This document shows, piece by piece, positions 11,501 through 26,500 of a stretch of 64,000 nucleotides of DNA. Position 1 is the first letter of the stretch; every line of letters begins with the position of its first letter. The DNA lies in NCBI GenBank assembly GCA_946894095.1, contig OX335649.1:15518001-15582000 (forward strand), written 5' to 3'. Both the position numbers and the translations under genes were made by a program. The notes beneath the pieces were generated by a model. That model worked only from the letters and a program-made list of their open reading frames with translations. It was not told the DNA's origin and ran no database searches. Source of the DNA: Incurvaria masculella (taxonomy: Eukaryota; Arthropoda; Insecta; Lepidoptera; Incurvariidae).

Positions 11501-14500
11501 CCGATGACACCCTTATAAAAAAAGCGACGCACTTGTTGTAAATTTAAATAAATACTTTTTAGCATATTTTCTCATATATTCTTTTCATTATCAAAATGTT
11601 AAATTGGTCTCAGTAAATTTTTAAGTAAATTTTTTTATATCGTTGTTAAAAAAATTACATTACCTTGTTTTTTTTTATTTTTATGATTATCGCTTCCAAT
11701 CAATATTTGTATCGCTTTGTGCAAGTTTTATCGAACCGAAACTTTTAAAATTGTAAGTTATATTAAAAATGTTTTAATTTAAACATTAAACATTAAGATT
11801 AGCTAAAGTTTTTTTTACACTGCCATTCAAACAATACTAAAAACAAAGTAACGCAATCTGCAGACAATTTGTTGCTATCTTAAATTTACTTGCGTTGTTA
11901 ACTTTAGTAGGCAATTTATTTTCCTGCCTGCCCTGGTAAGAAGTAAAAAATGCGAGAATTTAATTAGCTAAGCAATAAAAAAATCATCAATTCATACAAT
12001 TGTAAAATTTAGAAAAATATTATTATGAACTTTGGATAGGGTTGAATTCCCCATTCCCCAGCCTGCCGACTGCCCCGACGGGAGGCGGCGATGCAGCGGA
12101 GTGCATCCAACTGGAAGCATTGTGCAAGGTCGTACTATTTCGGGACAGCCAACACACGGTTCGTCAAGCGGCCGGCTCATAAACTCCACCATCGAGTTAA
12201 AAAAGACGGGTGTGGCGAGTGAAACTCATCCATGGAGCGGCAGCGTTTCCGCGTATTAGTGACAATGCACGGATGGTAAATAGTGCGCCTACAAATTTGG
12301 GTCTTCCTACAGGATCTGTAATTACAGAATACAGAATACGACTTATGGTCGTTCATATTTTTTTGGTTATCTTTATCATTAATAAAATCTTTACCTTAAT
12401 AGCAAAGAAGTATTGTTCTGATTAAATTTTGCAAACTTCAATATTATGGGTATTTTCCATTGAAATTTATGTACTCAATGGTATTTTCCCTCACGGTGGC
12501 AAGCGTTCTGTGGTTTGCATTGAAGCAGTCAGGTTACGAATTCGGGACACGCAACATAAATTGCATCCTGTGCAGTTCTTACGTGTCCTTACGGGTCGTT
12601 GGAACTCGAGACATCCGGGGCGAGCTAATTCGGAAGCAAACTGACTGGCTGGCGCTATCATCAGTACCTGTGCTATCACTAAAAAGTGGCTACGCTGCCG
12701 CTAGATGGATGAATTTCGGTCGCCACTTCAGCCCTTTCTTGCTCGTTTAACTCGACCCACTCCGGCGGTCTATTCTGAAAACGATCGATTGACGTTCGAG
12801 AGGCAGGTTGACCGACGACCTAAATGTCCAGACGAAATAACGAGAACGTGTATTTCTATATTTTCACCAGCCACAGCTAAGTGACAGCAATGGACTCGCC
12901 ACTTGTTCGCGATATTTGTTTGCATCCTTGTTTTAAACGTATGTATGGCTTTTAAATAACGGGTAAAGGGTATATTACTAATTACTTTATTTCTTCTGGG
13001 CCCATTTGTTCGGATATATGTACATACATAATCAATACCTACTTCTAAGAATCGACCATGGGTTCATTATTAGTTCGCTTCGTTTTTTTATGTAAAGCAC
13101 GGCGTATGCCAGGCCCTGACCTAAAGGGTGTCCAATGACGTCCATTGGCTTTCGAACTTTTAAGACGGTCTTAATTCTCCATACTACGGGCGATAACGGC
13201 TTACATGCTCTAAACGTTTTACAAGGTTTTTGAAATTTTGGATTCTGTTGGGACCTACGTCTGTATATTTTCGTTGTTTTTAATTTACCTTTTAGATTGG
13301 ACAATATTTACTAATAAACATGGGAAAAGTACAAGTAAAATACAAACACATGAACCTAGAATAAAGCTTTCTCAATCGATTAAAATGTTCTGATTAAAAT
13401 CTGACAAGTTTTACGGGTAAGGAACCGTTAGTGCCTGGAATACGATTTCACTAATTTAATTTAGAGTCCGCGCGCAAAATGGTGCCAAAGTTTGTGTGAC
13501 AAAGAAATTATTTCTTCAAATTTTAAAATCTCGGAGCCTGCATAAACCATCCCGACCGAGGTGCTTGTTCACACCGCTCGGTGGCAGGGACTTTTGTCTG
13601 TGCCTTTTTAGGGTTCCGTACCCAAAGGGTGAAAACGGAACCCTATTACTAAGCCTCCGCTGTCCGTCCGTCCGTCCGTCCGTCCGTCCGTCCGTCCGTC
13701 CGTCCGTCCGTCCGTCCGTCCGTCCGTCCGTCCGTCCGTCCGTCCGTCCGTCCGTCCGTCCGTCCGTCCGTCCGTCCGTCCGTCCGTCCGTCTGTCCGTC
13801 TGTCACAGGGCTGTATCTCAGTAACCGTAACAGATAGCTGAAATTTTAACGTTCATAATGCCCCTTTTCTGAGTAATATTATTTTTAAGAATCAGTTGAA
13901 GAACTATTTCTTCGTTTACATTCTAGCCTTTGTTACTCGGCCTTAAGTAATCATACGTTTTCATACTGAGCAGGTACGTCGCTTATCCCAAGGAATGTGA
14001 CATGCACGTATGTATGATCGACCATGAAGCAAGGACACATTAATTGAAGAAAGCCCAGTAAAAAAAGAACGACTTTACGAATATACTGCAAGGTGTCCAG
14101 CAAAACATACCATTAGCGGGTATTGCGTCTTTAGGAAGAACTATTCTGTTGTTATCATTTCCGAAGCTGAACGCCCGTAAAAAAATATCCAGCCGCGTAC
14201 ATGAAACAGGCCACTTACTTCTAATTTACCTCAATTTGCGCCCCAGCTGAGTCTATGCGGGACCTCCATTAAATGACAATAACATCTTGCAAACAGCGCA
14301 GCTAATTGAGACGAGTTGTTATGAGGCCCTGAGATACTGGCCGTAGCAATAATGCAATCCTAGAGAAAAATAGGGACGACGGCTTTTTATGATGAAACGA
14401 ACGCCATCTGGAAGAAACGTAAGGAACTTATTTGAATCACGAAATACCTCATTATGCCGCGTTTTTTTTTTCTGTTAAGTAACATTAATTAACACCAATC

Positions 14501-17500
14501 GCAATCAGAGATATCTTTATTTTAGGGCCTTTTTCACGATCTGCTAATTTGGTTATGAACAGGCTACATTTATCCATTGAGTAAATGCGAAAGCGGTTTT
14601 CACCACCTTTCGATTAGCACTAATCGACGAATAAAGTGACCGTTAAACCAGTCAAAGGAAATAGTCGATGACTTAATCTGCGGATTATCAATGAAGTGGA
14701 TCTTCTTAATCTTGTCCGTGAGAAGTAGTAACATCAGTTGTCAGTTTTGTCAGAAAGCAATGGAAAAAAGTCCGTTTGAAGAGTCAAGCCGTTAAAAACG
14801 GAATCATCCATGTGCATAGTTATCGATTAACATAAGTCGGTAAAGTTAGATTTTTATTTTATTTCTTGTGGTCTTAGCAAACGACCCTTAACTTACCGAT
14901 ATTAGGACCTCACACGTCAAAACTAAATGCTAAGTAAATTTATTTCTAGATGTGAGAGTGCAATATTCTAGTGGATGAGCATGAAAAAAATCACTATGAT
15001 TCACACGAACCTATCTGGCACAGGCCTAAAAGTTAATAAAAGTGCAGTTTGTATACATATATTGTACCACTCAAGGCACGGAGATCTACGATCTCCGTGA
15101 GTCAAGGTCTCGCTGGAAGACAGTAGAGCGGAAATTCTGGAAAATACCGGACTCTGTTGGCTCGAACCGAGTCTAATAACTTCAATCGTGCAGCGACCAT
15201 ATAGACAGGCGATCCGTCTCAATTATAGCATTGCGTCGTATTGGGGAATTAAGAAGTTGGTGCATTTCAATTATGAAACTGAATTGCTTTATTTTGTGCA
15301 AATATGACTATGTAGTTTTGCAAGTGTTCCCATTTTTGGATTATTTCGAGAAAATAAAAGAACGTAACGGTAATTAATATAAGAATATGTCAAGTGACGT
15401 CACGAAATTTCTTCTTCTTCTACGAATATAATTTAATATTAATGCCCCCTTACAAAATTAAACTAACAGTTACGCTTCAAAATATAATTATTGACTAAAG
15501 ATTCCGCCATGGGAACAATTGGCATGGCCGCTGAATCGTAGGGCTGTTTGAAGTATGCTCCTGTTTGAGGAACATATATTTTTTGAATGGTTTTCAAGAG
15601 TCTTTAATAAGATAAAATAGCATCCTGACTCCTTAGAACGTGTGTATTTACTGCAAAGACCGAAAAAATATGGTTCTGAATCCAATGGATTTTCTTGCGG
15701 AGTTTATGACTGGAAAGCTTTGCGCGACAGCACAACCTGCCTCTCATCAATAGCCATTTACGGCGAAAGTGCCTTCTCGTCCCAGGTTAAGCCTTTGCCC
15801 TTGGTATGTCGCTTTAGCCTGTGGTCTCTAAATACTCCTGGCGATTTCAGATCTCTCGCCAGCGTTTTTCGCTTGCCAAATCTCCCAGCACTCATATGTC
15901 ACGATAGACCGTGGCGACCGGACGCATCGGCCGCGGCGAGGCATACATGTGTGGCTCGCATTGTTGTCTCCAATAGAACGCAAAAGGCGATAAGGAAGGA
16001 GTTGGTGTCCAAAGAGTATCTAAAAGGGTAGATGATAGGGTCCTATCCGAGCACCGAACTGATACCTTCATAAAATGGATACGAGCGCTATCTGTTTGAC
16101 TGCCTTTAAATATAGCATTAAAATTCCAGCTCTTTTGTGGTTTGACGGACCCCACAGCCGTTCATATGGACACAACAGCTTACAGGTATCAATAGCTCCG
16201 TTCACATTTACGATCTCGGTGCCTGGTGATGATGAGACGTACAATGAAGTGAGGTTACAAAGGCTGGCAACGCGAATTGACTAAACGAATGGCGGTTCCG
16301 TCAAGAAAAAAATAATGAAATCGGACATGTTTTGATCTAGAAAGAGGTTTCTCCTAAGGGTAGCTGCGCGACATCTTTGTAGGAAAATAACGGGCGTTTA
16401 AATTTTTAAATATAGGCTCTTAAGGTGGCCCATCCCGCTCATCTCCCCATACAAAAGGGGAAAGAAGATCACGCCCATATTTCTTGTCAGAGATCCAAAA
16501 TTTTGCTCAAAATAGCTTTATTTGATCGAACTAGATGTCTGATGACCATTGGCATTGTAAAATTGTGTTTGGTTTCTAAGTTATAAGGTCCGAAAGTTCG
16601 CATTTTTCGCGTGTTTTATACCATAACTTTGGAGGTGGATTACGCAATGATAATGTAAGAATATCTTAAAATGAGTAGTCATCAGACATAGCTTATTTAA
16701 TCAAGATTTATAATCTATTTGGGTTTTGTTCGATTTTTTACTACAGCAGTCGTTGTTTACTTTTAGCTATAAGTCGTTTTGAAATTAAAATTTTCGTAAA
16801 TCTTACCAAATCATACACTAAGCACATTGTCTTTTTTGTGGACATGTTGCATCTTCCTCATCACGGAGCCTGTCTTATTCTTTGAAACAGAGAAGGTCCC
16901 AGAGCGCAACAGTACGGTTTTGTACCGTGCCCGCGAATGAGTTAGGGCCGCCGGGTTGGGCCGCCTTAAAGATAAAAATCGAAAATCTGTTAGGAATAAT
17001 TCTATTCGTCAAAATTCAACATAATTATTATTATTATTATAATACTGTAAAGATAATAGCCAACATTAAAATTATAGCGGTCGTGATTTATTTCTAGCTA
17101 TAAGCCGTTTTGTAATTACAATTTTCGTAAATCTAATGAAATCCAACACTATGCGCATTGTCTGCTTTGTGGAAATGTTGCATCCTCTTCATCACGGAGC
17201 CTGTCCTTTTCTTTGAAACATAGCGCGCCCAATTCCCAGAGCGCAATAGCACGATTTTGTACCGTGCCCACGAATGAGTTAGTCCCGTCGGAAAGAGCCA
17301 CCGTAATATTTCTTCCAAGTTTGTACATATAAATGTAGTCAGTTGTTTGTATTCTTTCTTTTTTTTCTAAAACAAAGTGAACAAATTTTCACTCACCGCT
17401 GCAAAATATACCCCCACTTTGTGTTCACTATTTGGAGTGTGTGTGTTCATATTATGTATGCATCATTCGATCTATGTATATTTATGTGTATTTTTACTCA

Positions 17501-20500
17501 TTACTCTATGTGAATCTTCCAATTAAATAAGTAATTAAATACATGCATTGTGGACTTCAAACCCTGGCATAGTACCTGTAAAATGTACTCGCAGACATAC
17601 ATTTAATGTTATTTAAAATATATTAAATTATTTATTTGTGTTCCATGCTGCTTTATCAGGGAATAATTCCAAGGAACGTTCAGGTACGTTATTATTTTAA
17701 GGTAATCACAAAAAAGAACAAAATTCTTGAGTACCTACCTCATCCAGTCATACGAAACGAACTTCGTCAGAACAAAATAAATGTAGTTAGTTAATAATAA
17801 TATAACCCTCAGTGACGGGTGCAAGGTAAGATATATTGTTTGCAGCAAGTGGTACTCATCGGTCGGATGAAGGCCGATGGCTCCGAAGGAAAATCTAGCC
17901 CTAAATAACCGTAGGTTAGTTTGCCGTCACCAAAACTCCACGTTTTGCACTAAACACACTTACTCCCACGCGGCCGGCACTGCCGAAGTGGGAAGCTCCA
18001 CATGGTACAAATGTTGTCGACGATTCCAACTTGCACACTGAACACGCCCATTAATCTTGACAGCTTCCAAATGTATCTCCAAAAGTTAATGTCTCACAAG
18101 TACAGAGGAAAAACAATTCGATCTGTCACAGCACTGAAAGACCAAGGCCAATGACAGCTCTATTTTTTTTGTCAGGGGGTAGCCAAAGGAACGTTCCATA
18201 TAGCCGTGTCTTTTACGTTCCATTGTTCCATACAGTTTTGTTATCATTAGCCAGTTTGCCAGCCCCAGTAGCCCAGAGGCAACACTTCCTGCCGTTTGAG
18301 AATCGAGGTGAAGCAAATTCGAGCGCGGTCGGGTACTGGATGGGCAACACATTTCGACGTTACTAGCTGGTAGGACTAAACCGGGTAGGTACCATAGCGT
18401 TATAAGAAAGATGATTTTATGAAAATAGCATTGATTTATTTGTGCATTGTGCACTATATGGAAGGCTCTGGCATGGCACCCAGCTTCCACTTAGTCTCTT
18501 TCTGGGTTGGATAAGTGCATTTCGTCACGAATAAGAGCTGTTCCATGGTTCGGAATCCGTGTCCGCTTGGTCCCCTTTCCCTACTAGATGGTAGGGTTAA
18601 GCCCGCCCGTTGGTACCATCGAATTGGATGAAAAGATGGTCGAAACTTCAATGAATAATTGTCCGTGTTTTCCATCCAGTTCAATGCAGCCATGCTCTTA
18701 AAGGAAACATGAAACGTAAATCCTTCGGAACGTGGTGTGTTGGGCTACTATAATGATTGCGGGTGTGGTATTAGCCATCCGTGTCCAGTGACATAAAAAA
18801 CTGGCCAAGTGCGAGTCGGAATCACACACGAAGGATTCCGTAAATTCGTACACGTATAAAGAAAAAAAAATAGTAAACTTTGATATTTATTATTTTTTTA
18901 TATGACCTATTTGTTGTTATAGCGGCAACATAAATACACGCTCTGTAAAAATTTCAGTTGCCTACCTATTACGGTTCATGAGATACAGTCCTGTGACAGA
19001 CGGACGGACGGACGGACAGCGGAGGCTTAGTAATAGGGTTCCGTTGGCACCCTTTGTGCATGGAGCCCTAAAAAAAGCAAAATAATGCGTCATAAGTAAG
19101 CCTTTATGTCTCGAACCGAACATACGACCTTGGGCCCTCGTATGGCGAACTGCGCACTTCTGCTGCAAGCGAAATTCCCGACACTAACCGGAATGCCGGG
19201 AGAGGCGGATTGCGATGAATAATGTCGTTCGGGTGGACATTAGAGCATGGAATTGGTAGGGGCTGATTCTTTGCTTATAGCTTACTAGGTATTGTTGGAA
19301 TGTTTTTTTAGGGTAGGTGGCATATACGGCTATCCTCTGAACGTCTCTATGAATATGTATTAAATACATTAAAATATATTACGTGTTAGTTATACATTTA
19401 ATAGACGATAAATACTGCATAGACAATCAACAACATCACATGAGAATATTTTCTTGTTTCATACTTTTTAGAGCGTGAGTTTTTAGTAGTCGGGTTTTAG
19501 TTTTTGAACTTAACTTTTTTTACAATTACTATGTATAGAGGCCACAAATAGAGGAGGTTACAAAAATAATTCGGAAAGTACGAGTCTGACTCATGCACCG
19601 AGGGTTCCGTAAATATGTATATAGTTCCTCCATCACGGGTTTTTTTTATGTGATATAGTTAACTACAAATTAATAATTTTCGATTTCGAGTGAGGCTCCT
19701 CAGACCTAATAAATTGATATTAATTTCAAGTTATTACCTACACGCATTCCTGAGAAAAATGGTTTTTAGGCCAATTCTAGAAATTCTGTTCCGAGTTGAT
19801 AGGATGTTCTCAGGAGATAAATTCACTTTGCCATTACTTTTGGTATTCTTGTAACCGATCGGAACGCAAGAATCGGCCTTCTGACAGACCGATAGATGGA
19901 CACAAAAGTGATTCTATAGGGGTTCCTTTTTCCTTTTGACGAATTGCAATACATGCTTTATAATGATAGGTTAAAATTTACTATTCGTAATAAAATTTTG
20001 AATACGCTTGTATACTTGAAAATTTGATTTCACTCGCCCCCAGTGCATTAGTTGAAGCGTCACTGAAAGCCTTGTCACTCGAGCGGAAGTGGCGTGACGT
20101 CACCGTATCGCACATCCGGCCCTCGGGAACTGCCACCCGGTGTAACACAAGTGCGACAGCCTCTTTCTCTGTGTCTCGCTATTCACGGAAGCTCTTTGTG
20201 GTTACAGTGGTATGCAATTCACTCTCATAAAAAAATTAAAAAAAATTTTTAGGATATTCTTACTTAGAATTAAAGTAGATTCAAACAAAAAAAAGACATG
20301 TTAAAGGGTAAACAATTTCATTTCATTTCATTTATTTATTCAACTTCTGGTAGTCAAACTACACTAAGTCATGTCACAATTTGATTGATCCGCGGATTCG
20401 ATCAACCAGTGAAGAAGAACCCGCAAAGAAACTTCACTGGTCTATAAATTATGTTTATGCACTAACTTAACTAGCAATGCTAGTTAAGCAGAAAATTAGG

Positions 20501-23500
20501 GATGGTGCGTTAAGTTGAATCGATAGTTTAGTGGCTACAGTCGCCAAAGAAGGCCACAGTTCTTTGGCGACTACCGCGGTTTCGAATGCAAGGGTCTGCA
20601 CTTCTTTCTTTGATCCGAAATTGAAAGTAACGTTGGTACCATTGAAATGAATGAAAGATGGTAGAAGGGCCAATTAAATGTTTTCCATCCAGGTCAATGT
20701 CGCCGTATTATATACAGAAGGTCCTGGCATAGCACCTAATTCCTCCGGGAATGCTGTGTATTGGGTAAAAATATTAATTATGATTGTTATTGATGATTAA
20801 TAAATAGACAGTTTTTAGCTTACTTTTCAGGGTTCCGTACCCAAACGGAACCAAATTACAAAACCTCCTCTGTCCGTCCGTCCATCCGTCTGTCACAGGG
20901 CTGTATCTCGTGAACCGTAATAGGTAGGTAGCTGAAATTTTCACCGAGTGTGTATTTATTTTGCCGCTATTCAAAAAAATCTAAACAAATCAGTAAAATT
21001 AAAAAAAATATACAAATTAAAGGAGGTCCCTATCCAAAAAAAGGTTTTTTTTGTGTGTTAAGCGTTGTACGATGGTACGGAACCCTTCGTGTGCGAGTCA
21101 TATAACATATAAGGTTAATATGTCACAAAACCTTTTTTAAAAGTTAATAAGTTAATTAATCAATATCTTTGGCTCGACCTTTCGTCCACCACGCTGTGGA
21201 CATTTTTTTATTTACTTATTTACTTAAATATGCAGAGTTATGCGTCAAATCGCGAGATTGAAAAAATATGCAAACACCATATAGTATGGACACACACTAC
21301 AAATAGTGAACACAGCATCTTCAGAATTTGCGATACGGCCGTGGGTTATTAGGCATTCATATCCATTTCCATATAAAAAATCAGAGAAGTTTCTATAAAG
21401 TCCATCATAATTCAATAATCGGTACTGAATTGCTAACTTCAAAAAACATTATAAATATCTGTAACAATAATTCATTTATTTGGGAACGTTTTAGTTAAGT
21501 TTGACACCGACAGCTGAACACAATTCTCGCTTCTTTGTTTGTTGTATCCGACGCGACGCTTTGAATGTGACCTTTCCAACCCAATCACTCCAGCAATAGA
21601 TCCACTGTCGATCGGTCCGAACTTCGGATATTAGAATGCGATCGTAGGATTTCCATCCACTCTCCAAAAGGATTTGCGAAGAGGCGAAGCAATCCTATCA
21701 ACAGTTTATAAAATAAAAGAAAGGTCCCGGCACGGATCTTCCTTGCTTTGGGAAGGTATGGAGTGTCACGGGGTCCCATACATGCAGATTTTCGGTATTC
21801 TGTATGCTATAAACTTTATAGTGATGCGCTATCGACATTGGCGTTTAGTGAAGCGCAGTAAAGTGTATGTCCGGGAGAGGCATATGCCGTTTAATTTAAA
21901 AATTATGTTATCTATAAGAAAATGCTTACTTCACAAATGGTTTGAATTTAGAAACATTTTACATCTAATTTGGTAATAAATAAATAAAAAAGAATACAAC
22001 ATTGCTATTTATACATCCAGACACTACTTTGATTTGAATAAAAAACAAGTACTCGTGTTACTTGACATGCATCTAACTGTCGTAAAATAATACCAATAAT
22101 AAATTAATAGTAGATTTATTAGTTATTAATGCAACCATACCAAAACCTTTAATCCTCATGTTTGCTATGTTGTTAATGGTTCGGTTTTTCTTACATTTGA
22201 GATTGACAGCTTCCGACGAATCTCACGACCAATACTTTTTCAGATAATTTTCAAAATCTGATTACAATGCTTCAAATGTAGATGTCGCTGAAACTCAAAT
22301 TAATAAAATGTTCTTTATTCTGTAATACCTACTTTGACTTATCGTTTACAGGGTGACCTCTCACAACAAGACAAGCGATGCGTGTTTCTTACGGTCCACG
22401 ACCTCGGCTGCAACCGTAAGTAAAGATTGGTTGATGTTTTATTTTTCTGCAAAAAAAATCTTCGTATTATACCGGTTTAACTATTAAGTGGAAAGTTGGG
22501 TAGCCACCTGGAGGGAAAGTACCCTAAATATTTAAGATAGGATTTTTTTACAATGATTATAACTGCATCAAATATTTTTAAAAAATCGCATGCTCCAGCT
22601 GGGAATAGAAATGACAAAAATTAGAAAATATTTACCTCTATTTTGATGTATTTTATATCAAATAGGTGCATTCCTTTTTTTTAAATGCGAGCAATGGGTC
22701 GCCTTCATAAAGTCCAAAAAGCATAAGGTCCAAAACCCAGAACATCCAAAAGTATGTATTTTTGCATATATTTATAAATGCTAATATTATAATCTAACCT
22801 AACCTAACCTAACCTAATTGAAAAAGTTCCGTATTCATTAGTGTTTTGGACGGTATGGGTTTTGGACCTTGTGCTTTTTGGACTTTATGATGCGTCCCCC
22901 GAGCAATTATGATAATTTATTTGCATAATTATAATCAAACTAATCACCCCTTTTTTAATTTATAAATCCAATGTTCATGTTTGAAATGTTTATCTGGAAC
23001 ATTTTACAAGGTTCTTGTACATACGCCAAGATATTGGCATGAAATAATAAGATATCAGAACAATTCTCGTCAGCGATTTATGGAACCCAGTCGAACGCAA
23101 AGTTTTCAGAAAGTTTTTTGTCCTAGAAATTAATCGAATAGATGCCGCAAACACCAAATAAGGCCGTGGTGATGGAAAGTAGAGGGCGCCACGTTCGTTC
23201 TCAGCTATTTATGCTTCTCTACTTTTTCTTCAGACTTTTGCTGTCCGCTGCTGGACGTAGGCCTCCCCCAGACTTCGCCAAGTTGCGCGGTCTCTTCTCT
23301 TCGCCAGTTGTCACCTGCTGTATGACGTATATCGTCTGACCAACGTGCTGCCGACGCTTTATTTCCCAGTGTAGGGGCTCCACATCAAAACTTCAGTGCT
23401 CCATCTGTGGTAATCTCTGCGACATACGTGGCCTGCCCACTGCCCACTATGCATAGCGTCAGTGACCTTGGTGCTTAGGCGTATCAGCGAGTTTGGCATT

Positions 23501-26500
23501 CGGTCGCACAGTCAGATACCGAGCATGGATTTTTCCATTGCCCTTTGGGCTACTTTTAGCTTGTGTGCAGTACCAACTGTGAGCGTCCATGTCTTGCAGG
23601 CGTAGGTAAAAACTGGCAGCACGCATTGGTCAAACATTCTGGTCTTGAGAGCAAAAGTAGGACTCAACATAAATGAAGACAAAACCAAGCTGATGGGAAC
23701 CACAGACCTAGCATCAAATCCGATCACTGTCTTCGGCACCGCAACAGAGCAAGTCCACGAGTATTGCTACTTGGGCCAAGTGATTAAACTCGGGCGTGAC
23801 TCACTCGCAAAAGAAATAGGCAGGCGTATTCAGCTGGCGTGGGCCGCCTTTGGACAACTTAAAAATGTATTCCATTCCTATTCATGCTATGACATAGAAA
23901 GTTACAAGCGATTACTGTTTTGGCGAGCTATGTATTTAATGTCATAAAACAATTAATAAAAAAGGCGAGCATTTGTGAGATAATTCTGAAGCATAGGGAT
24001 AAAGTTGTTAATTATAAATGGCATTAATTAATTCTAAATAATTTGTTTGATGACATTCAATACATAACTGCTTAGTTTGCTTGCCAAAACACTTTTATAG
24101 CTTGTTGACTTCCTATTTTTGGAGAGTTATAGCAGGAATATCAACGAACGACTGTGGTGGCATCTGGATGCACGCGTAAACCTCCTTAAGTCTATTGGGG
24201 TTGATACCTGGTAAATAATTAATGTATAATCGAGACTTGGTAGCTCGTAATGTATTCTATTTTAATGGATCCGATAAACCCGCTTTGTATATTCTAGCAT
24301 GCTATAGTATTGAATAGGTGACGTCAGGAGTAAATGAAGACTTCTGATTTTTTAGCCAATACTTTTAAAACTAGTATTTGTTTAATGGAAATCGCTACGT
24401 CCGAACTTTATCTGTAGCTGCGGTAGCTTTTTTCTATAGGGTTTGGTACCCAAAGGGTGCCAACGGAACCATATTACTAAGCCTCCGCTGCCCGCCCGTC
24501 CGGTCGTCTGTCACAGAGCTGTATCTAATGAACCATAATGAAGATTTCATAGATTGTGTATTTGTTTTGCCGCCATATCAATATAAAAAAATAATAAAAA
24601 AAATATGGGGGCCCCCATACAAAATACGTGATTTTACGATGGTACGATGGTACGGAAGACTTCTAGTCCGACTCGCACTTGACCGGTTTTAGGTATCTTC
24701 TGGCTGCAGAGTCCGACGACCTTTCTGTGACGAGCGATCTTATTATAAGCGTATTACTGACTAGCTGAGGTATCCGGCTCCGCTCGGGTCAATGTCGTTT
24801 TGGATTGAGGTCGGGCTGAATTATTTCCTGGATATTATATGAGTTTTCCATACCAATTTTCATCCCCTGTGGGGGAAGGGGGTGAACTTCGAGTTTAATG
24901 TTCGTCATAAAAGATAGCCTATATCCTTCTCCAAGGTCCAGACTATCTCTATACCCAAATTCATTAAAAATTGGTTTAGCGGTTAAGGCGTGAAAACGCA
25001 ACAGACAGACAGAGTTACTCTCGAATTTATAATATTAGTATGGATGTATTCTGTGGCTGCGTTGCCAAAGCGCCTACGGGGCTGCATTTTTTTGTACTGG
25101 ACATGGATGGCTAATACCGAACTGACCATCAGATATTAACCTAACACACCACATGGGAACTAGGTGGGCATGCTAGGACCTTCCTTATGAATCAATCAAT
25201 CACTGTAAACTAGTTTGTAAGTATCAATGAAAAAAATAATAATACAATGACCAACCTGACGAATTTTCTTGTCGGCTCTTTTTCGCCAGAAGTAGGTAAT
25301 CGAACCGACAGGAAAAAAAAATGACGAATCCGTTTGTGTAATATACATCTAATGGAGGAAATAAAGAAACTGAAACTGAAACTATATTGCTCGGCTACAT
25401 TGAACTGGATGGAAAACACGGACAATTTTCATTTCTTTTCGACCATCGTCCATTCAAGGCGATGGTACTAACCAGGGCGTGATTAACCCTACCACCTAGT
25501 AAGTTTTACGTGGAATTTGAACCACGGCCAGCCTCAACGGTTGAAAACGGTCACCCATCCAAAACCTAACAGCGATTATAGGTGATTACCCAGCTTATCG
25601 CTTCGAAAGGCGTCGCACACAGAGCTACGGAGGCTGACAGTGACACTAGACAAATTAATTAGTTTGCATGAAAATAAAAACATTAAAACTAAGCCGAATA
25701 CTGAAAAGTGGTGTCTTTCTTTTTAATATAGTTTGACTCCTAGAATCAGCCCTGAAATAAATTAAGTCGATGCAATCTATTCCTTTGGCTTGCTTTATAC
25801 GGTTGATGCTGTAAATTACCCAGAAAAATAGAATGGTTCTTCAATGTTTGTGAACAGTGAAGTTTAGGCCGTGGATGAGTAATGTTTACGTTTTATCCGT
25901 TATTTTTAGTTGTAGTTCGATTAAGAATAGATTTTCAAGGAATTTGACCGTATTTAACCTTTGTAAAGAGTAACATTAAAAATATGCACTGAGTACTGTT
26001 TAATGGGGAAGATAACTGCGACGGGTGGCGTCTAAGCGAGCTCACCTAAAAGATCTGGCAAAGCTGTTAGATACCATATAAAATAAAACAGAATAGATTT
26101 TAAATATTTATTTGCTCAACCTAAGTAATTAAAATGACTCAAGTTTTTCGTTATTCTGAAAAATATTTGTTCCAAATTATGCTAATCAAATGAAGTCGTA
26201 GGAAAGAAAATATCATAATAACATAACATATTTAATTTCTATCTTTGTGCTGCACTGTTACATTAGAATTAGTTTGAAGATAAACAAATGCTCTTATTTT
26301 CCTCCAAACCTTATTCTAACTGCATCATGGAGTAACTTCGTAAATGAAACTTGACTAGAATGACAGTCTTGACGTTTCTAATGTGAGGTCGCTATAGGAC
26401 ACCTGCAATAAAAGTTTTCTTTTCCATTGCTAAATTTATTTGCGGCATCACTTTAACCTACATACATACATAGGGATGTTGTAGTAATGAAACCCATTTA

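Noticed and set aside
13496..13837. Open frames with RPSV or TDGR repeats on both strands
   Set aside because: They are translations of the TCCG microsatellite inside SINE-B.
17658..17682. Possible extra NDRG exon
   Set aside because: It has AG and GTACG borders, but NDRG reads directly from exon a to exon b (HVHVQ|GDLSQQ) with no gap in the family.
20024..20230. GC-richer frame with a TGACGTCA site at 20095
   Set aside because: No motif, splice context or homology; the CRE-like octamer alone is weak evidence for a promoter.
22798..22817. Chromosome end or fusion point
   Set aside because: Only four units inside a small palindromic element; a real telomere or fusion would be far longer.
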